From Microbotryum silenes-acaulis (taxonomy: Eukaryota; Basidiomycota; Microbotryomycetes; Microbotryales; Microbotryaceae), in NCBI GenBank assembly GCA_003665825.1, contig QPFY01000009.1, forward strand, positions 558,001 to 622,000: a stretch of 64,000 nt of DNA, read 5' to 3'. A program made the position numbers and the translations under genes. The notes below the pieces were generated by a model, which did no database searches, was not told where the DNA came from, and saw nothing but the letters and a program-made list of their open reading frames with translations. Shown one piece after another: positions 12,383-23,473 of the stretch (position 1 is its first letter; each line of letters starts with the position of its first letter).

Positions 12383-14162
12383 GGGGAACGAACAGGATAA
12401 GCACAGCGCAAGGAGCATGGCCAGAGGTTCCGTCGCGCCGGTCGCGATCGGAGTTCTCGCGCTGGCAGTGCGCTGGCTGCCAATCCACTCGGTTTACTGC
12501 TTCTGGCGCCAAGGGATCGGGGAAGGACCATCTGCACTCCTCTCGGAGTTAAATGGCCTCGGTGACCGAATCAAGCTTCGCGGAGCTACTGAGCGCGAAG
12601 TTTGGACGAACATCAGTCTGAGGTCAGGGTGCCTTGCGTGCTGTCGTTGTGGGAAACTTCAGCAAGGAGAGCCTCCGAGTCGGGATTTAGCAAAATTCGA
12701 AGCTCCGTGGAGCACTAGGGCAGCTCCCTCGCTTAACAAAGGGTACATCTCTAAAATCTTGGCGGATGCTAACTTTTTCCTTCAATGTGCAGCTATGACG
12801 AGCGAAAGAAAAGATGCGAGAGGGAAGGAGACTGATCGAACAGGGGCTCGCTATGATCGCCGGTTGAGGGAGGAAAATCGAAGCACTGTCCTCTGCGCAC
12901 CTCGTGGCGAGGGGTAAAGCTTGGACCTCCGTTTTAGTTCAACGATCGACTTTGCCCGTCGGGGAGATGAAAGTTCACACACGAGTGAGCCATGCCTTTT
13001 TTCTTGAGTATTAGTGTCGATCCCTTCGATGTTCGGCCGGAACAGCAAAGACCGAGTGGGAGATCACACCCGCGGAAGTGCTTCCTTGGCCGGGCTTTGC
13101 AATCTCTTGACAGCGAAGCTGTACGCTCAACAATGACTTAAGGCAATGCGGTCTTAACGTAGCGATGAAGTTCCTCGGTAATACCATCAAGATCATCCTA
13201 CTCTTGGCCAAACTGATCCTCGGGACGTTCGATATTACAGGCCGTCAGCTGATGATGAGAAGCTTGAAGTGTTGCCTCTCCTTTGACCTCCATGAAGCAC
13301 CTCGTGTTCAAAGAAATGTCGATCCCGATTTACGAGTTTTACCCTCTGTCTTCAACACCCGGACCTCATGCAGGAATAATTGACGTTGCCGAGGACATAT
13401 GTTCAAGACGAGATTTTCGCGCGTCAAAGGCTCGCACGTTTTTTTATTAAACTTATTTGATAGATTTCAATCAGCAATAATTTAATACCTAGGCACTTCG
13501 CCAAAAGGTTTGCGCTAAATACCCAATTACGAATCAGTAATCCCCCAAAGCCCTTTACAAAATCCCTTCGCAACCCATCCCTACCGCGCCGCGCGCGTCC
13601 ACCTCTTCTTCTTCCACCCCAAGCCTCGTACTTTGTCAAATTCCGTCCCGTCATACGATACCTTTCATCAAGGACGAGCCAATCGAGTAGCTGAGAACAG
13701 ACGCAAAAGAACGAACTGCCAAGACTGGGGAGCTTCAAGTAGGGAGTAGGGGAGGGGCGGAGCTGGGTCCTGAGGTTTTTTGACCCTAGGGCTTGTCTCT
13801 GCCTTTCCTCTCTTCTGGGGTTCCTTGGAATTGGTGTTTCGCTTTAGTGACCATCTTGTTCTTCCTGTTGTCGTTCCCGTGGTCATTAGCTCTTTGTGAT
13901 TCTCTCTTTGGGGGAGTACAGAGCGCTAGTGTGCTGGGGCTTTCGAGGATAACGGCGGACAGGCACTTTCATACAGACCGTTATGCAATTGTCGTGTACC
14001 ATTTCATACCCCTTTCTCTCTCTCTCTTTCATCAAGCTAGGAAAACGTGAATGTGAAAGGAAACCTATGATGATTACAGTCTTCGGAGAGAAAATCCCAA
14101 CCCCAACTACTTCGCGCGACTTCTAACGCTTCCTCACCCCCCGAGTGCCCAGCACAATGCGA
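12383..14162. other. 1.8-kb region without a firm gene
   Basis: Divergent open frame 12381-12917 (+) overlaps the start of the minus-strand gene and has no motif. 13165-13383 (+) is a 72-aa frame with a hydrophobic N-terminus, of low support. On the minus strand a stretch ending near 13589 reads VSYDGTEFDKVRGLGWKKKR before a stop and could be the last exon of a small unrecognised gene with upstream parts at 13700-13900. A CT-rich tract follows at about 14010-14030. Confidence 0.35.
13165..13383 (+). CDS. hypothetical 72-aa open frame
   Basis: Starts MKFLGNTIKIILLLAKLILG, a hydrophobic N-terminus that could be a membrane or signal segment. No homology recognised and no splice signals clearly extend it. 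May be chance. Confidence 0.15.
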   Translation: MKFLGNTIKIILLLAKLILGTFDITGRQLMMRSLKCCLSFDLHEAPRVQRNVDPDLRVLPSVFNTRTSCRNN

Positions 14163-16284
14163 TCATCGGTCGACCTCCTGTAGACCGTACAGTTCTACAC
14201 ATCAGCTTCATACAATTCAGACACATCACTCCGGCCGAGCTGTTTGCTTACACCAAACACGAGATCCATTGTACCGATGATAGCGACGGCGTCGGGCAAG
14301 TAGGCATGACGCATCATGAAATCCGCACCGGCCAAATGGGCGAACCCAGGTGCACGGATCTTGCATCGGTAAGGTCGATTGGAGCCGTCCGAAACGAGGT
14401 AGACACTGTGCGTAGCGTATTCGCAGGAGCTTCATCAGTAAGCAAGGTTTTTGTAGGATGTCGGCGGATTCGCCCGCTTACCCCATCTCTCCCTTGGGAG
14501 CTTCGATAGCCGAGTAGGTCTCTCCTGGAGGAACGGCGTAGCCTTCAGAGAAGAGTTTGAAGTGGTGAATGAGAGACTCCATCGATCTGAAACATGCACG
14601 GAGAGTCAAAGACAAAGCGATCAGCGAGCAGATCCTCTCTTGGCCACACTATCCCTTGAAAAGATTGCCGAGCACTCACTCCTTCATGCTCGCCCTCGGC
14701 GGCGGCACGATCTTGTGATCATCGATCTTGACCTGTCCCTCTGGCATTTTGTTCAAGCACTGGTCGATGATCCTCAACGACTGCCTGAACTCCTCGATAC
14801 GGCACAAGTAGCGGTCGTAGCAATCGCCGTTCTTGCCGACGGGGACGTCGAACTCGACCTGATCGTAGGCGTCGTACGGCTGCGACTTGCGGATATCCCA
14901 GGGGATACCAGAACCACGGAGCATGACACCGGAGAAGGAGTAGTCGAGCGCCTGCTGCGCCGTGACCAATCCGACGCCGACCGTTCGTTGCTTCCAGATT
15001 CGGTTGCCGGTGATGACCTCCTCGAACTCGTCAACACGGTGGTGGAACGCGGTGGCCCACTTGAAGATGTCCTCGAGCAAGCCGTGCGGCAGGTCGAAGG
15101 CGACACCTCCTGGTCGGATGTAGGCCGTGTGCAGACGCGCGCCCGACACTCGCTCGTAGAACTCCATCAGCTTTTCGCGCTCCTCGAAACCCCACAGGAA
15201 CGGCGTCAAGGCCCCAACATCTGCGAAGAGGAAGCATGAGCCCTAGATCAGATGATGTACGGCAAGTCCCTAGCATCCCTGTACTAACCCATGGCGTGGG
15301 TGAGGACAGCCATCAAGTGGTTGAGTACTCGAGTGATTTCACCAAAGAGGGTTCGGATCCACTTGGCACGTTCGGGAACGTCTATGATGTGCAGTCAACC
15401 GTATCAGTCACCTTGTTCAGAATTCTATACCATCCTGGGCAACGGGTGGTGCAGGAGATTCGCTGCCTGGACCTGATACCCGTCGGGGTGCTGGCTTTGT
15501 GCGCAATACGATCGCCACCTGCTGCAACCCCCCCCAAGAAGGTACGCATTCCTCTCCAACTGACCAATGTTGAGTAGCTTCTCGACAGCCCTCGAGTAGC
15601 ACAACTCGTTGGTCATCATGGACACATAGTCGAGTCGATCAAAGTAAGGCAGGGCCTGGGTGTAGGTCTTGTACTCGATCAACTTTTCGGTACCGCGATG
15701 GAGGAGGCCGACGTGCGGGTCGGCTCGGAGGATCTCTTCGCCGTTCAATTCGAGAATTAGTCGCAGTACACCTGTTACAGAGAAGAGAGTGGCGATATGA
15801 AGAGGAGGGGAAAGTCAGCTCGCGTGGATTGGATTGGTGCGGAGAGTCGGGGCGCGAGAGGGACGCGAGGGCCAGGTAAGTGGGGCAAGCACGTGCCGTG
15901 AGCAGCGGGATGTTGAGGCTGTGTTTGAGCAAAGAGCAGTGGTGATAGTGGGTCAATATGAGATCCAGGAGCTAGTTGTGGCGAGTGGTGAACCCAGCGT
16001 GTGCCGGCTCGGATCTGCGCCGCGATCCAACGAGCTCGACACTGATCCCCAAAGCTACGACTGACCCCAAAGTTGACGGTGAAAGCCCTGAAAGATCCGG
16101 ATTTGCCCGATTCACGCTCCTGGAGGATGGTCTGGGCGGTCTGATGCCTGAGATCCTCGACCGAGGGTGAGTAGTTGGCCGCGGTCGGGTGCGCCTCGGT
16201 GGCCAGTCCGCGCTGCACGATCGACGCGCGGGGAGCGGCGAGCGAGGACCGCAACGTGTTCTTGAGCAGACCAGCTCGCAACAT
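14163..16284 (-). CDS. NDUFS2: NADH:ubiquinone oxidoreductase 49 kDa subunit
   Basis: Core subunit of mitochondrial complex I that helps form the quinone site. Eight exons close in phase: 16284-16066, 15918-15897, 15771-15565, 15381-15289, 15220-14680, 14586-14482, 14405-14252, 14177-14163 (451 aa). The N-terminus [15 protein letters not shown] is a typical mitochondrial presequence. Conserved blocks are [90 protein letters not shown] and the terminal VFGEVDR. The 22-nt second exon requires a GC donor (GCACGT at 15896-15891) to keep the frame, and the last exon is 15 nt. An upstream in-frame ATG (16446) would add a His/Pro/Gln-repeat leader and is less likely. Confidence 0.96.
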
Positions 16285-16329
16285 GGTGGTGGCGCTGGTA
16301 GAGAAGGGAAGGGAGGCGGCGAGGTGCGG

Positions 16330-16369
16330 GGGTTGCGGTTGCGGTTGCGGGTGCGGGTGCGGGTGCGGG
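16330..16369. repeat. GGTTGC/GGGTGC hexamer repeat
   Basis: About six and a half units of ggttgc changing to gggtgc, directly upstream of the complex I 49 kDa subunit start. On the minus strand it would encode His/Pro/Gln repeats only if the upstream ATG at 16446 were used. Confidence 0.8.
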
Positions 16370-16609
16370 CGATGGCGATGGCGAAGGGAGCAACGCCGGG
16401 CGGTGGCGCGCGCGCCGGCCAATGAGCGTGATGCGAAATCGACCATTAGCCCGTCGCTCGCTTTGTAATCCGGAATTCGACCATTGACATATGTCAGTGG
16501 TGTTTTGTCCTCCTGGCCTCGCTCGCTCTTCTACCCACCCCACGACCGCCAGGATTCAACGTTCCCGGCTCTGAGCTCGCGCGCTGGTTCGACCCGAAAC
16601 AATTACCAG

Positions 16610-16653
16610 CTCGGGACCAACTCGGGACCAACTCGGGACCAACTCGGGACCAA
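16610..16653 (+). repeat. 11-nt tandem repeat in 5' leader
   Basis: Four perfect copies of ctcgggaccaa in a row (44 nt) and a partial fifth, ending 7 nt before the ATG at 16661. Its place suggests it lies in the 5' untranslated leader. Confidence 0.9.
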
Positions 16654-16660
16654 CTCGAAC

Positions 16661-18386
16661 ATGCTGCCTCGATCTATCCTGCTGACGTGCGTAGCGCTGC
16701 TGGCGTCGAGTCGGAGCGCGCACGCTGCGGACGAAGGTGGTCGACGAATCTCGGATCCGTGTCGTCTACACGATCCCCACACTGGCTCATACGATCTCAG
16801 GGCACTGCAGCGCAAAGGTGAGCATACGTTCGACCCGGATTGCTCTGCATCTCAAGCTGATGTCTCCCCCTTGCCCAACAGGTCGCGACTACAACGTCAC
16901 GAACCCGGTCTCGGGCGAGACGTACGCTCTCAAGTGAGTCGGCACCCAGACCAGTGTGACACCGAGTCCACCACTGATGCGTACAGCCTATTCTACATTC
17001 AGTTTCTGTGGACCAGGTGAGATCGCCGCGAGGGTGTGCACTGCCCCAGCCGCCTCGCAGTGTTAGCTCATCTCCCTTGTTTCCCCCCACCACCCCTAAC
17101 GCGCTCTCACAGTCATCAAAGAGATGTGGGCCGTACGAGGTGCATCTTATCGAGGGCACCTACTTCAGCCTAGAGCCAGACTTACTCCCCCAATCGTACC
17201 AACAGATGCCGAAAAGGTTGGAGCCTACACCGAAGGGCCCAAGAGCGGCATCAGTCTCGGGTATGTACGATCCTGTCCAAGCGCGCAGCGAACCCCCACA
17301 TTGACTTTAGAAAGCCCCATCGGAACCGTTCCGCAGCAACTTTGAGACGACACCTGTCATGATGAATGGTCATCTGACCCTCACATATCCCGGTGGAAGC
17401 TTTTGCCCCAACGCGAACGCCAAGCGCACCAGTGTCATCTACCTGTAAGCAGTGTTCATCGCGTGCAACGCCTCATCCACGCGCACTCTACGCTCTCGGT
17501 TGAACTCGTCTCGGTCTGCGCAGGCAATGCGACTCGTCATGGAGCACGCAAGAGCCCGAGTTGATCTCTGTCGTGGAAGACTGCTTTTATGTGTACGTCT
17601 ACAGCCTCGGAGGTTGTTATCGTGAATTACCAGCACTGAGCAAGAATTCATCCACACCACTCCTCAGCTTCTCCTTCAAAACTCCTCACGCTTGCCCGAC
17701 CTCGTTCGCCGCCGGCATCTTCTCTTCAATCGTCGTATTTCTCCTTTTGTACGATATATTCTGTGCTCACCATCAAAATCACTCAGACACAGCTGACTCC
17801 TCGCGCCTTTGAACCTCCGTGCCTTGCAGCATCCTCACCGCTTGCATCGTCTCGTTTGGCTCGGCGCTGACCTACAACCGCTACGTACTGCACCAACGCG
17901 GATCGTCGGCAATCCCCTCGATTGAAAAAGTCCGAGACGCTCTTGACGCACTCAAAGACTTTGGTATCATGGCTGGCATCGTCAGTCATTCCCCACCTAT
18001 CGTAAACCCTCAAAGCGAATCGAAGCCAGCTGACCCAACCCCCCGTCTCGACACCTCAGTGGCTCCTGGATCAAGGCGAAAAGATCGTCTCTTTGGTCCG
18101 CAACTCACGGTCCAACTCCTCCCCCTGGGGAAGGGGCGGATTGACAGACTACACCCAAGGTGCATGGTCCCGAACAGCGCGGGATGGGTTCTCCGCGGGT
18201 GGTCTCGAAGGCGGTGGATCTTTATTGGCGGATGATTCGGATGAGGAAGATGACGAGGATCAGGATCAACCGCCTCGGAGGGAGTCGAGGATCGAAGTCG
18301 ATGATAAGAAACCTTTACCTGGGAAACCCACGGAGGAGGTGGAGGAGACGGAACAGCTTTTCAAAGTGACGGATGATGATGAATGA
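16661..18386 (+). CDS. MRH-domain type I membrane protein (MRL1/ATG27-like)
   Basis: Mannose-6-phosphate-receptor homology protein of the Golgi/endosome/autophagy route. Ten exons close in phase: 16661-16817, 16882-16933, 17003-17016, 17113-17139, 17206-17264, 17311-17444, 17524-17592, 17668-17748, 17830-17980, 18060-18386 (356 aa). A signal peptide (MLPRSILLTCVALLASS) is followed by the lumenal domain with paired cysteines: DPCRLHDPHTGSYDL, DYNVTNPVSGETYAL, NFCGPVIKEMWAV, LTLTYPGGSFCPNANAKR, YLQCDSSWS, EDCFYV, HACPTSF. One membrane span follows (GIFSSIVVFLLFILTACIV), then TYNRYVLHQRG as in cation-independent receptor relatives, and an acidic cytosolic tail. Exon 3 is only 14 nt. Whether it acts as Mrl1, Atg27 or both cannot be told. 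Confidence 0.88.
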
Positions 18387-18495
18387 GTCTGAATCAAGCA
18401 CCTAAATATAGACGAGCGTCGTAATTCAAATTTACAACGACACGATAAAGTGATGAATACAACACACCAGAATATCCCTGCACTTGGCTCGTTTC

Positions 18496-20734
18496 CTACG
18501 TCCCACTTTGTCTCCAAGCCTTCCTCCCCGCACCTTTATCACTATTCAGCGAAAATTTGACGACCTTACTCTCCCTAGGCCATAATTGCCTCAACCAATC
18601 GATCGCATCCCCCTGAATACCCGAACAACCCGTCAAATCCAACTCCTTCAATCCCTCCGATTGCGCTTTAACCACCTCCATCACCCCTTTGGAAATCTGG
18701 TTCTCGATTTGGTCAAGACGAAGTCGTTCGAGCAGAGGAGCGGAACTGGCCAAGGAGATGAGATGTTCGTTCTTGACCCAGGCCGAGTTGGAGAGTTCGA
18801 GTTGCTTCAATTTAGGGAACGACGAAGGCAACTCGACGGGCTCTGAACGTGACGTATTCGACGAGGCAAGACGAAGGATCTCGAGTTGGGGCGCGACGTC
18901 GCCTCCGAAAAGACGGAGAATCGAATTGGTTACCGTGAGAGGGGTGATGCGGACCGAGCGTAGAGCGTCGTACGTCTTGTTCTGTACGACCATCAGGTTC
19001 AAAAGCCACGAACCAAAGTTTCTCGTCGAAAGGAGCGTCAATGATTCGAGGCTGATAAACGCCCGTTCGAGGTCGACTGAACTTTCCTCGGGAATTCGGG
19101 CCGAAGTCATCCCGTTGATTTTGAGATGCCGTAAACCCGGAGTTGTGAACAAGCGCCAGACCTCCCCTGGTCCACGCGAGGCCGCAAATTCGAGTCGATT
19201 CAGGTGAGGAAAGTCGCCAGGGATGAATTCAGGCGTCGCCGTCCCCGCGTTCGCGAAGTGCAGTTCCCATATGACGGTGTCCGAAACGAGCGTGCGGATC
19301 GGCGTCGGTAGCCAGTCGGCCTCGTCAGCGTAAGGCGGCAAGAGGTTGCTCCCGAGGTGCAAGGCTATGGACGTGTCATACCCTTGGAAACCCCGTAGAT
19401 TGATCTCCTCCAACGCCGTAAAGGTGTGACAGAGTCTCGGTAAAGAGAAGCCAACCTCGAGTCCTGTACTGGGGGTGTGAAGCAAGAGGGACCGGAGCGA
19501 TCGAGCCGAGTTTTTTACGAGAAAGTGGAACAAGCGGTCGATCTGCTTTTGGGGATGATCGCCGCGGCTCGGCTTCTTCCACGTGCACGCAAAGTTGATG
19601 AGCGTCGGTGCCGCGTCGTATTCGTCGAGTGCCGTCAGAATCATCGACAGGTTTGCGGGGGTGATGTGATCGACGGCGACTAGTGTGAGCGATGCGATGC
19701 CGTGACCTCTGCGCTTTCCGAGGCTGACAGAGGCCTCGTTCGGACCATCGGGAATCCGGCCTGTGCTCCGTGCGGCCCAGAACTTGGTCTTGCGAACCGT
19801 CAGAGCACCCCAGCGAATGCAATCGAGGTGCAACGACTTCCATAGCATGGGCGCGTCGGTCACCACCGTGCGCCATTGATGGCAAACGTGCGAGGCGACG
19901 ATCGCCGGATTTGTAGGGCTCGGCGAGGGCTTGACTGTCTCCAAGATGCAAACCATGGCCACGATATGAACAAGAAGCTCTGCCGGTAGGTTTGTGATCG
20001 CGCTCGACTGTAAGACAGTCCACCAGGCCATAGTGTATCAGAGCTAGGTAAAAATGACTTGTGGAGTCTTGCTCACCGGATTGAGTGTGTCCGCCAGCTC
20101 GCGAGTCTGTTTCAGCTCTTCTTCGATAGCCTTGGAAAAGCATGAATAGCTCAAATGAGCGTCAAAGCAGGATTTCTGGGCATGGAGTGACGACTCACCA
20201 GTGCCACCTGGGATCCTGCCGGACATTTTGTCAGCGCAGCGTTGAACATTTTTTGGGCCACTTCGAGCATCCCTCCACCCTTCGCAAGACGACCGGCCAG
20301 CTCATAGCCCTTGAGTCAAGTGGGTGTAAAAAGACTCGTGATCAGTCTCTGACGTCCTCAACAGCATCCTCGGCTCGCAAACGTATTAAACTGACCCTCG
20401 TCGAGTCGGGCATCAGCTCAGTCACCCGCTTCGCATCCCTCAACGCATCCCTGAGCATCCCAACTTTGTCAAATGCTTTGGCTCGGGCATCGTAAGCTTT
20501 CGCAGAGGTTTTGTTCTGCGCGATGACCTGAGTGCGGAGGTAAGAAGCAGCCAAAGAGATGAGCGAATGTAAGCTGGATGAAGATGAGCGCGTCGCGACG
20601 TGTCTCTCCGCGAAGGATCCGGGGTGACGCGTCCCACTCACAGCTGTGAAGAGCTCGATAGAGAGGTCGTACGAGCCTGTTGAGTAAGCCGCAACACCTT
20701 GGCGAAACAAGGTCGCCGCTTCACTCGGTGGCAT
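18496..20734 (-). CDS. DIA2: TPR / F-box / leucine-rich repeat protein, DIA2/Pof3-like
   Basis: Substrate receptor of an SCF ubiquitin ligase; Dia2/Pof3 act at replication forks and in chromatin stability. Exons 20734-20642, 20527-20396, 20309-20199, 20130-20077 and 20007-18496 close in phase (633 aa). Residues 1-112 are TPR helices (AATLFRQGVAAYSTGSYDLS, KAYDARAKAFDKVGMLRDAL). The F-box begins near residue 131 (SSAITNLPAELLVHIVAMV) and holds HVCHQWRTVVTDAPMLWKSL. The remainder has leucine-rich repeats, ending with LKELDLTGCSGIQGDAIDWL. The TPR-F-box-LRR order is diagnostic of this family. It converges on the MRH-domain gene with about 110 bp between them. Confidence 0.88.
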
Positions 20735-20999
20735 GCGATTCAATCCAAGACGTTCCTGGCGGCGACCGATTGCCAGGAGCCAGAGGCATAAGAGCAAGCG
20801 AGTCAAAGGCTCGCGATGTCTCACCTTGCGATGGTTCGACGTATGAGCTTGAAACGCTTGCAGTCATGTTACACGAGTGCCAAAGAAATCGAAACAAAAG
20901 GTTATAATATCGAATAAATACGTAAAGAAATCCGAAATACTGCTGGTACCTATGCAAGGCGAAGGGATATCAAAAACATGATCGAGGCCCAGAATGAAC

Positions 21000-22379
21000 T
21001 CAAGCCCGAGTGGGAATCGCCGAGGACTGTAGAGCGGGCACATCGCTGTCCAAGAAAACCAAGCCAGGATGCGTCTTGTGCAATGAGACGAGCGAGGGGG
21101 TAAATGTCGGCGAAACCGGTGGTGTGATCAAAGGCGATCCAAGAGGTGACTTGGAAGACGGAGACGGAGATCGAGACGAGCTTGACCGCCGAAACAGGAG
21201 AGAAAGCCCGCGACGTCTCGTAAGCGCAGCGGGGTGCGCGGGCACGCCAAGCGACCCCATCTCGCTGGAAGATGCTGAGAACGAGGTTGAGGAGGTCACC
21301 GAATTCGTCGTCGAGGTCGAGTCGGTGCGAGCGCTGAGGAACTCAACGTGAGACTCGGACGAATGTGAACTCGAGAACGAGACCGAGTCGGGATGAGAAT
21401 CGTAGTTGCGTAACGATGGGATTAAGGGCGGCAGAGCCGAGTGTGTGCAAGTCGAGCAGGTTCTCTTGCTCGGCGTCTTCTGCGCCTGACTGTTGGCGCC
21501 AAGATCCTCGTCGCCATCACCAAGAGAGTCCTTGCGCGAGCTCGAGCTTCTAGTCCCTTTGGTTGCCGAGCGTCGCTTGAGCCAATGCATTGGATTGTTC
21601 GAGCGCTTCGGGTTGGCAGATGACCCGGGTATTTCCGCATGGTCGGCCGTCGTCTCGGCTTCGCTCGGATCCGAATCACTCGCTCCTCCATCGGGCGTCA
21701 TCGGGCCGGGGCCACGGCTGCCTTGATCCGATCCGTCCTCCGAGTCGTAGGTACGATCCGAGCTGAACGAGTAGCGATCGCTGTGATCCATCGAGTCACG
21801 GTTGTGGTAATCCTCTTCCGATTCTTCGACATCGCCGAGCACATGGCGGTCGAAGTTGACTGCGACTGCGTCGGCGGGGAGGGACCCAGATCGTCGGGGA
21901 TGGGTTCGGAAGAGGAGTCCGAGTCGATTCGAGCGCAATTTCGCGGCGGCGGCGGTCCTGTCGACGACGGGAGGGTTGGCGGATGTGCTCAGTGCGGCCG
22001 GTGTCGATATCGACAAGGAAGGCACGTCATTGTTTTCCATTTCCAACGACGTGAGTGCAACGGGTGAGAGTGTCAAGATCGGTGTCGGCGATGGCCTTCG
22101 AGCCCGACCGGGCCGCGGGCGGGTTCGCGGCTCGGGGGATGATCTACAAGCGCAAAGCGCCGGCGCGGAGCTCGGTGGTGGTAAATGGGTCAGGCTGAAG
22201 AGCGCCGAGACGACGAAGCAGAGCAACGACCAAGCGAGCGACAAAGCGAAAGTGATGGGTCGATGTAAAGCCACGAATCCAGTGGCTGCATTGCGCGGGG
22301 TGATCCACCATGCTAGGATTGGCGACGGGGTGCGAGTGCGCTTGGCGGTGGTGGTCTTGGACACTTGCGAACGCGCCAT
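21000..22379 (-). CDS. Ser-rich protein with one membrane segment, unknown function
   Basis: Single-exon frame of 459 aa from ATG 22379. A short N-terminal region (MARSQVSKTTTAKRTR) is followed by a hydrophobic segment near residue 35-60 (ITFALSLAWSLLCFVVSALF) and then a long Ser/Pro/Asp-rich tail with TPPVSP-type clusters. There is no recognisable domain. The frame can be extended upstream without ATG. The composition resembles fungal cell-periphery or signalling scaffolds, but I assign no function. Confidence 0.55.
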   Translation of the reverse strand: MARSQVSKTTTAKRTRTPSPILAWWITPRNAATGFVALHRPITFALSLAWSLLCFVVSALFSLTHLPPPSSAPALCACRSSPEPRTRPRPGRARRPSPTPILTLSPVALTSLEMENNDVPSLSISTPAALSTSANPPVVDRTAAAAKLRSNRLGLLFRTHPRRSGSLPADAVAVNFDRHVLGDVEESEEDYHNRDSMDHSDRYSFSSDRTYDSEDGSDQGSRGPGPMTPDGGASDSDPSEAETTADHAEIPGSSANPKRSNNPMHWLKRRSATKGTRSSSSRKDSLGDGDEDLGANSQAQKTPSKRTCSTCTHSALPPLIPSLRNYDSHPDSVSFSSSHSSESHVEFLSARTDSTSTTNSVTSSTSFSASSSEMGSLGVPAHPAALTRRRGLSLLFRRSSSSRSPSPSSKSPLGSPLITPPVSPTFTPSLVSLHKTHPGLVFLDSDVPALQSSAIPTRA

Positions 22380-23473
22380 CACGGACACGGCCGTCGCTGG
22401 CGGTCCCAACGCGGGTACACAGGGGTCGAAAAAGCTGCCGAAGCGGATCGAAGTCGTGAACGATGTTCGAGTAGTGCACAACGACACGTCGAGATACGAG
22501 AAAAACCGCAGACGAACCAAAGTCGGAAGAACAGACTTAAGTAGATGGCCCGAAGGCAAGGGGCGCGACGGGACCAAACAGCGAAATTTGTCAGCGAGTT
22601 GTGCCCGAGCTCAGTTCGCGAATGACCGAGCGAGCTGATGCTTTCCCCGAGCAATGAGCAGGGCGAGCACGAGCCCGGTGCCCGCGCCCGAACGGCGTCA
22701 GGAACCGAACTGTGGGCCTCCCACCTTTCCCTAACCCGGGCCCCGTGTCGACAGCTAATATAAGCGAGTTAGGGATAGGTGGCCTCGGTGGTGTCAGAAG
22801 TCGGGTGACCCGCTGGGGCTAGTGGGGGCAGGTGGGGGCTGGGTGGGGGCTGGGTGGGGGCGGAGCTCGGGCCCTCGGCTCGGCTCGGCTCGCACCTGCT
22901 TCTTGCAGTCCAGTCCGTCTATTTCCATCGGCATCTTATTGCTCCGTTCTACAGCGTAAGCGATACGTGACTACCTGTAACACTCTGCGTGCCACATGTT
23001 GAAGTAAATTACTCTTGCCTTAAATCCGCACTACGTGCGTCTCCACTTTGTATTAGTCGCGCGCGCTATTCGCGTCTTTGCTTACTCTTCTTCACTTGAT
23101 TACGAACTCATTGGCTCGTCCCTGCCGCCAACTCGTTCAGCACATCGCTGTTCAGTTTCAATACCACATTATGGTGCCGACTGACGACGGGCGACGGGGA
23201 CTCGGTAGTATGATGACACCTCGCTGGAACATCGACATGACATATATGATGTCGAAAAAAAATGACGAATACACGACGGCTGACCAGTTCCCAACACCAA
23301 AGTTGCAATACTGTACACCTACACTACACTCCGGTTGATCAAGATACATACAGACACACATCGCCTAACCTTGGGGTCGTGAAGCGCCGTCCCGTCTCGC
23401 CCGTTTTCAGTCTTGCGTTGATGAATCATATTAGTCATCAGCAGCTCCTGGAGCGGAGCCCGCCAAGGGCTTT
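22380..23473. other. intergenic region, 1.1 kb
   Basis: Upstream region of the Ser-rich gene and 3' flank of the GT5 gene. Holds a G-rich repeat (22815-22863), a GCTCG repeat just after it, and AT-richer sequence from 22915. Small frames at 23078-23361 lack support. Confidence 0.5.
22815..22863 (+). repeat. G-run repeat, possible G-quadruplex
   Basis: Reads ggggct ag tgggggcag gt gggggct gg gtgggggctg: six G-runs of four to five Gs separated by short loops, repeating ggtgggggct. It lies about 440 nt upstream of the Ser-rich gene start, on the strand opposite its coding strand. Confidence 0.8.

Larger units (their letters stand above)
16285..16660. promoter_or_regulatory. shared divergent promoter region
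   Basis: 376 bp between the complex I subunit gene (minus) and the MRH-domain membrane protein gene (plus), so both promoters must lie here. It contains a GC-rich hexamer repeat and an 11-nt tandem repeat, annotated separately. Confidence 0.6.

Noticed and set aside
12381..12917. 178-aa plus-strand frame
   Set aside because: It starts on the complement of the transcription-factor start codon, has no motif and has mixed composition.
16285..16446. Upstream ATG extension of the complex I 49 kDa subunit
   Set aside because: It would add a His/Pro/Gln repeat before a complete mitochondrial presequence at the downstream ATG.
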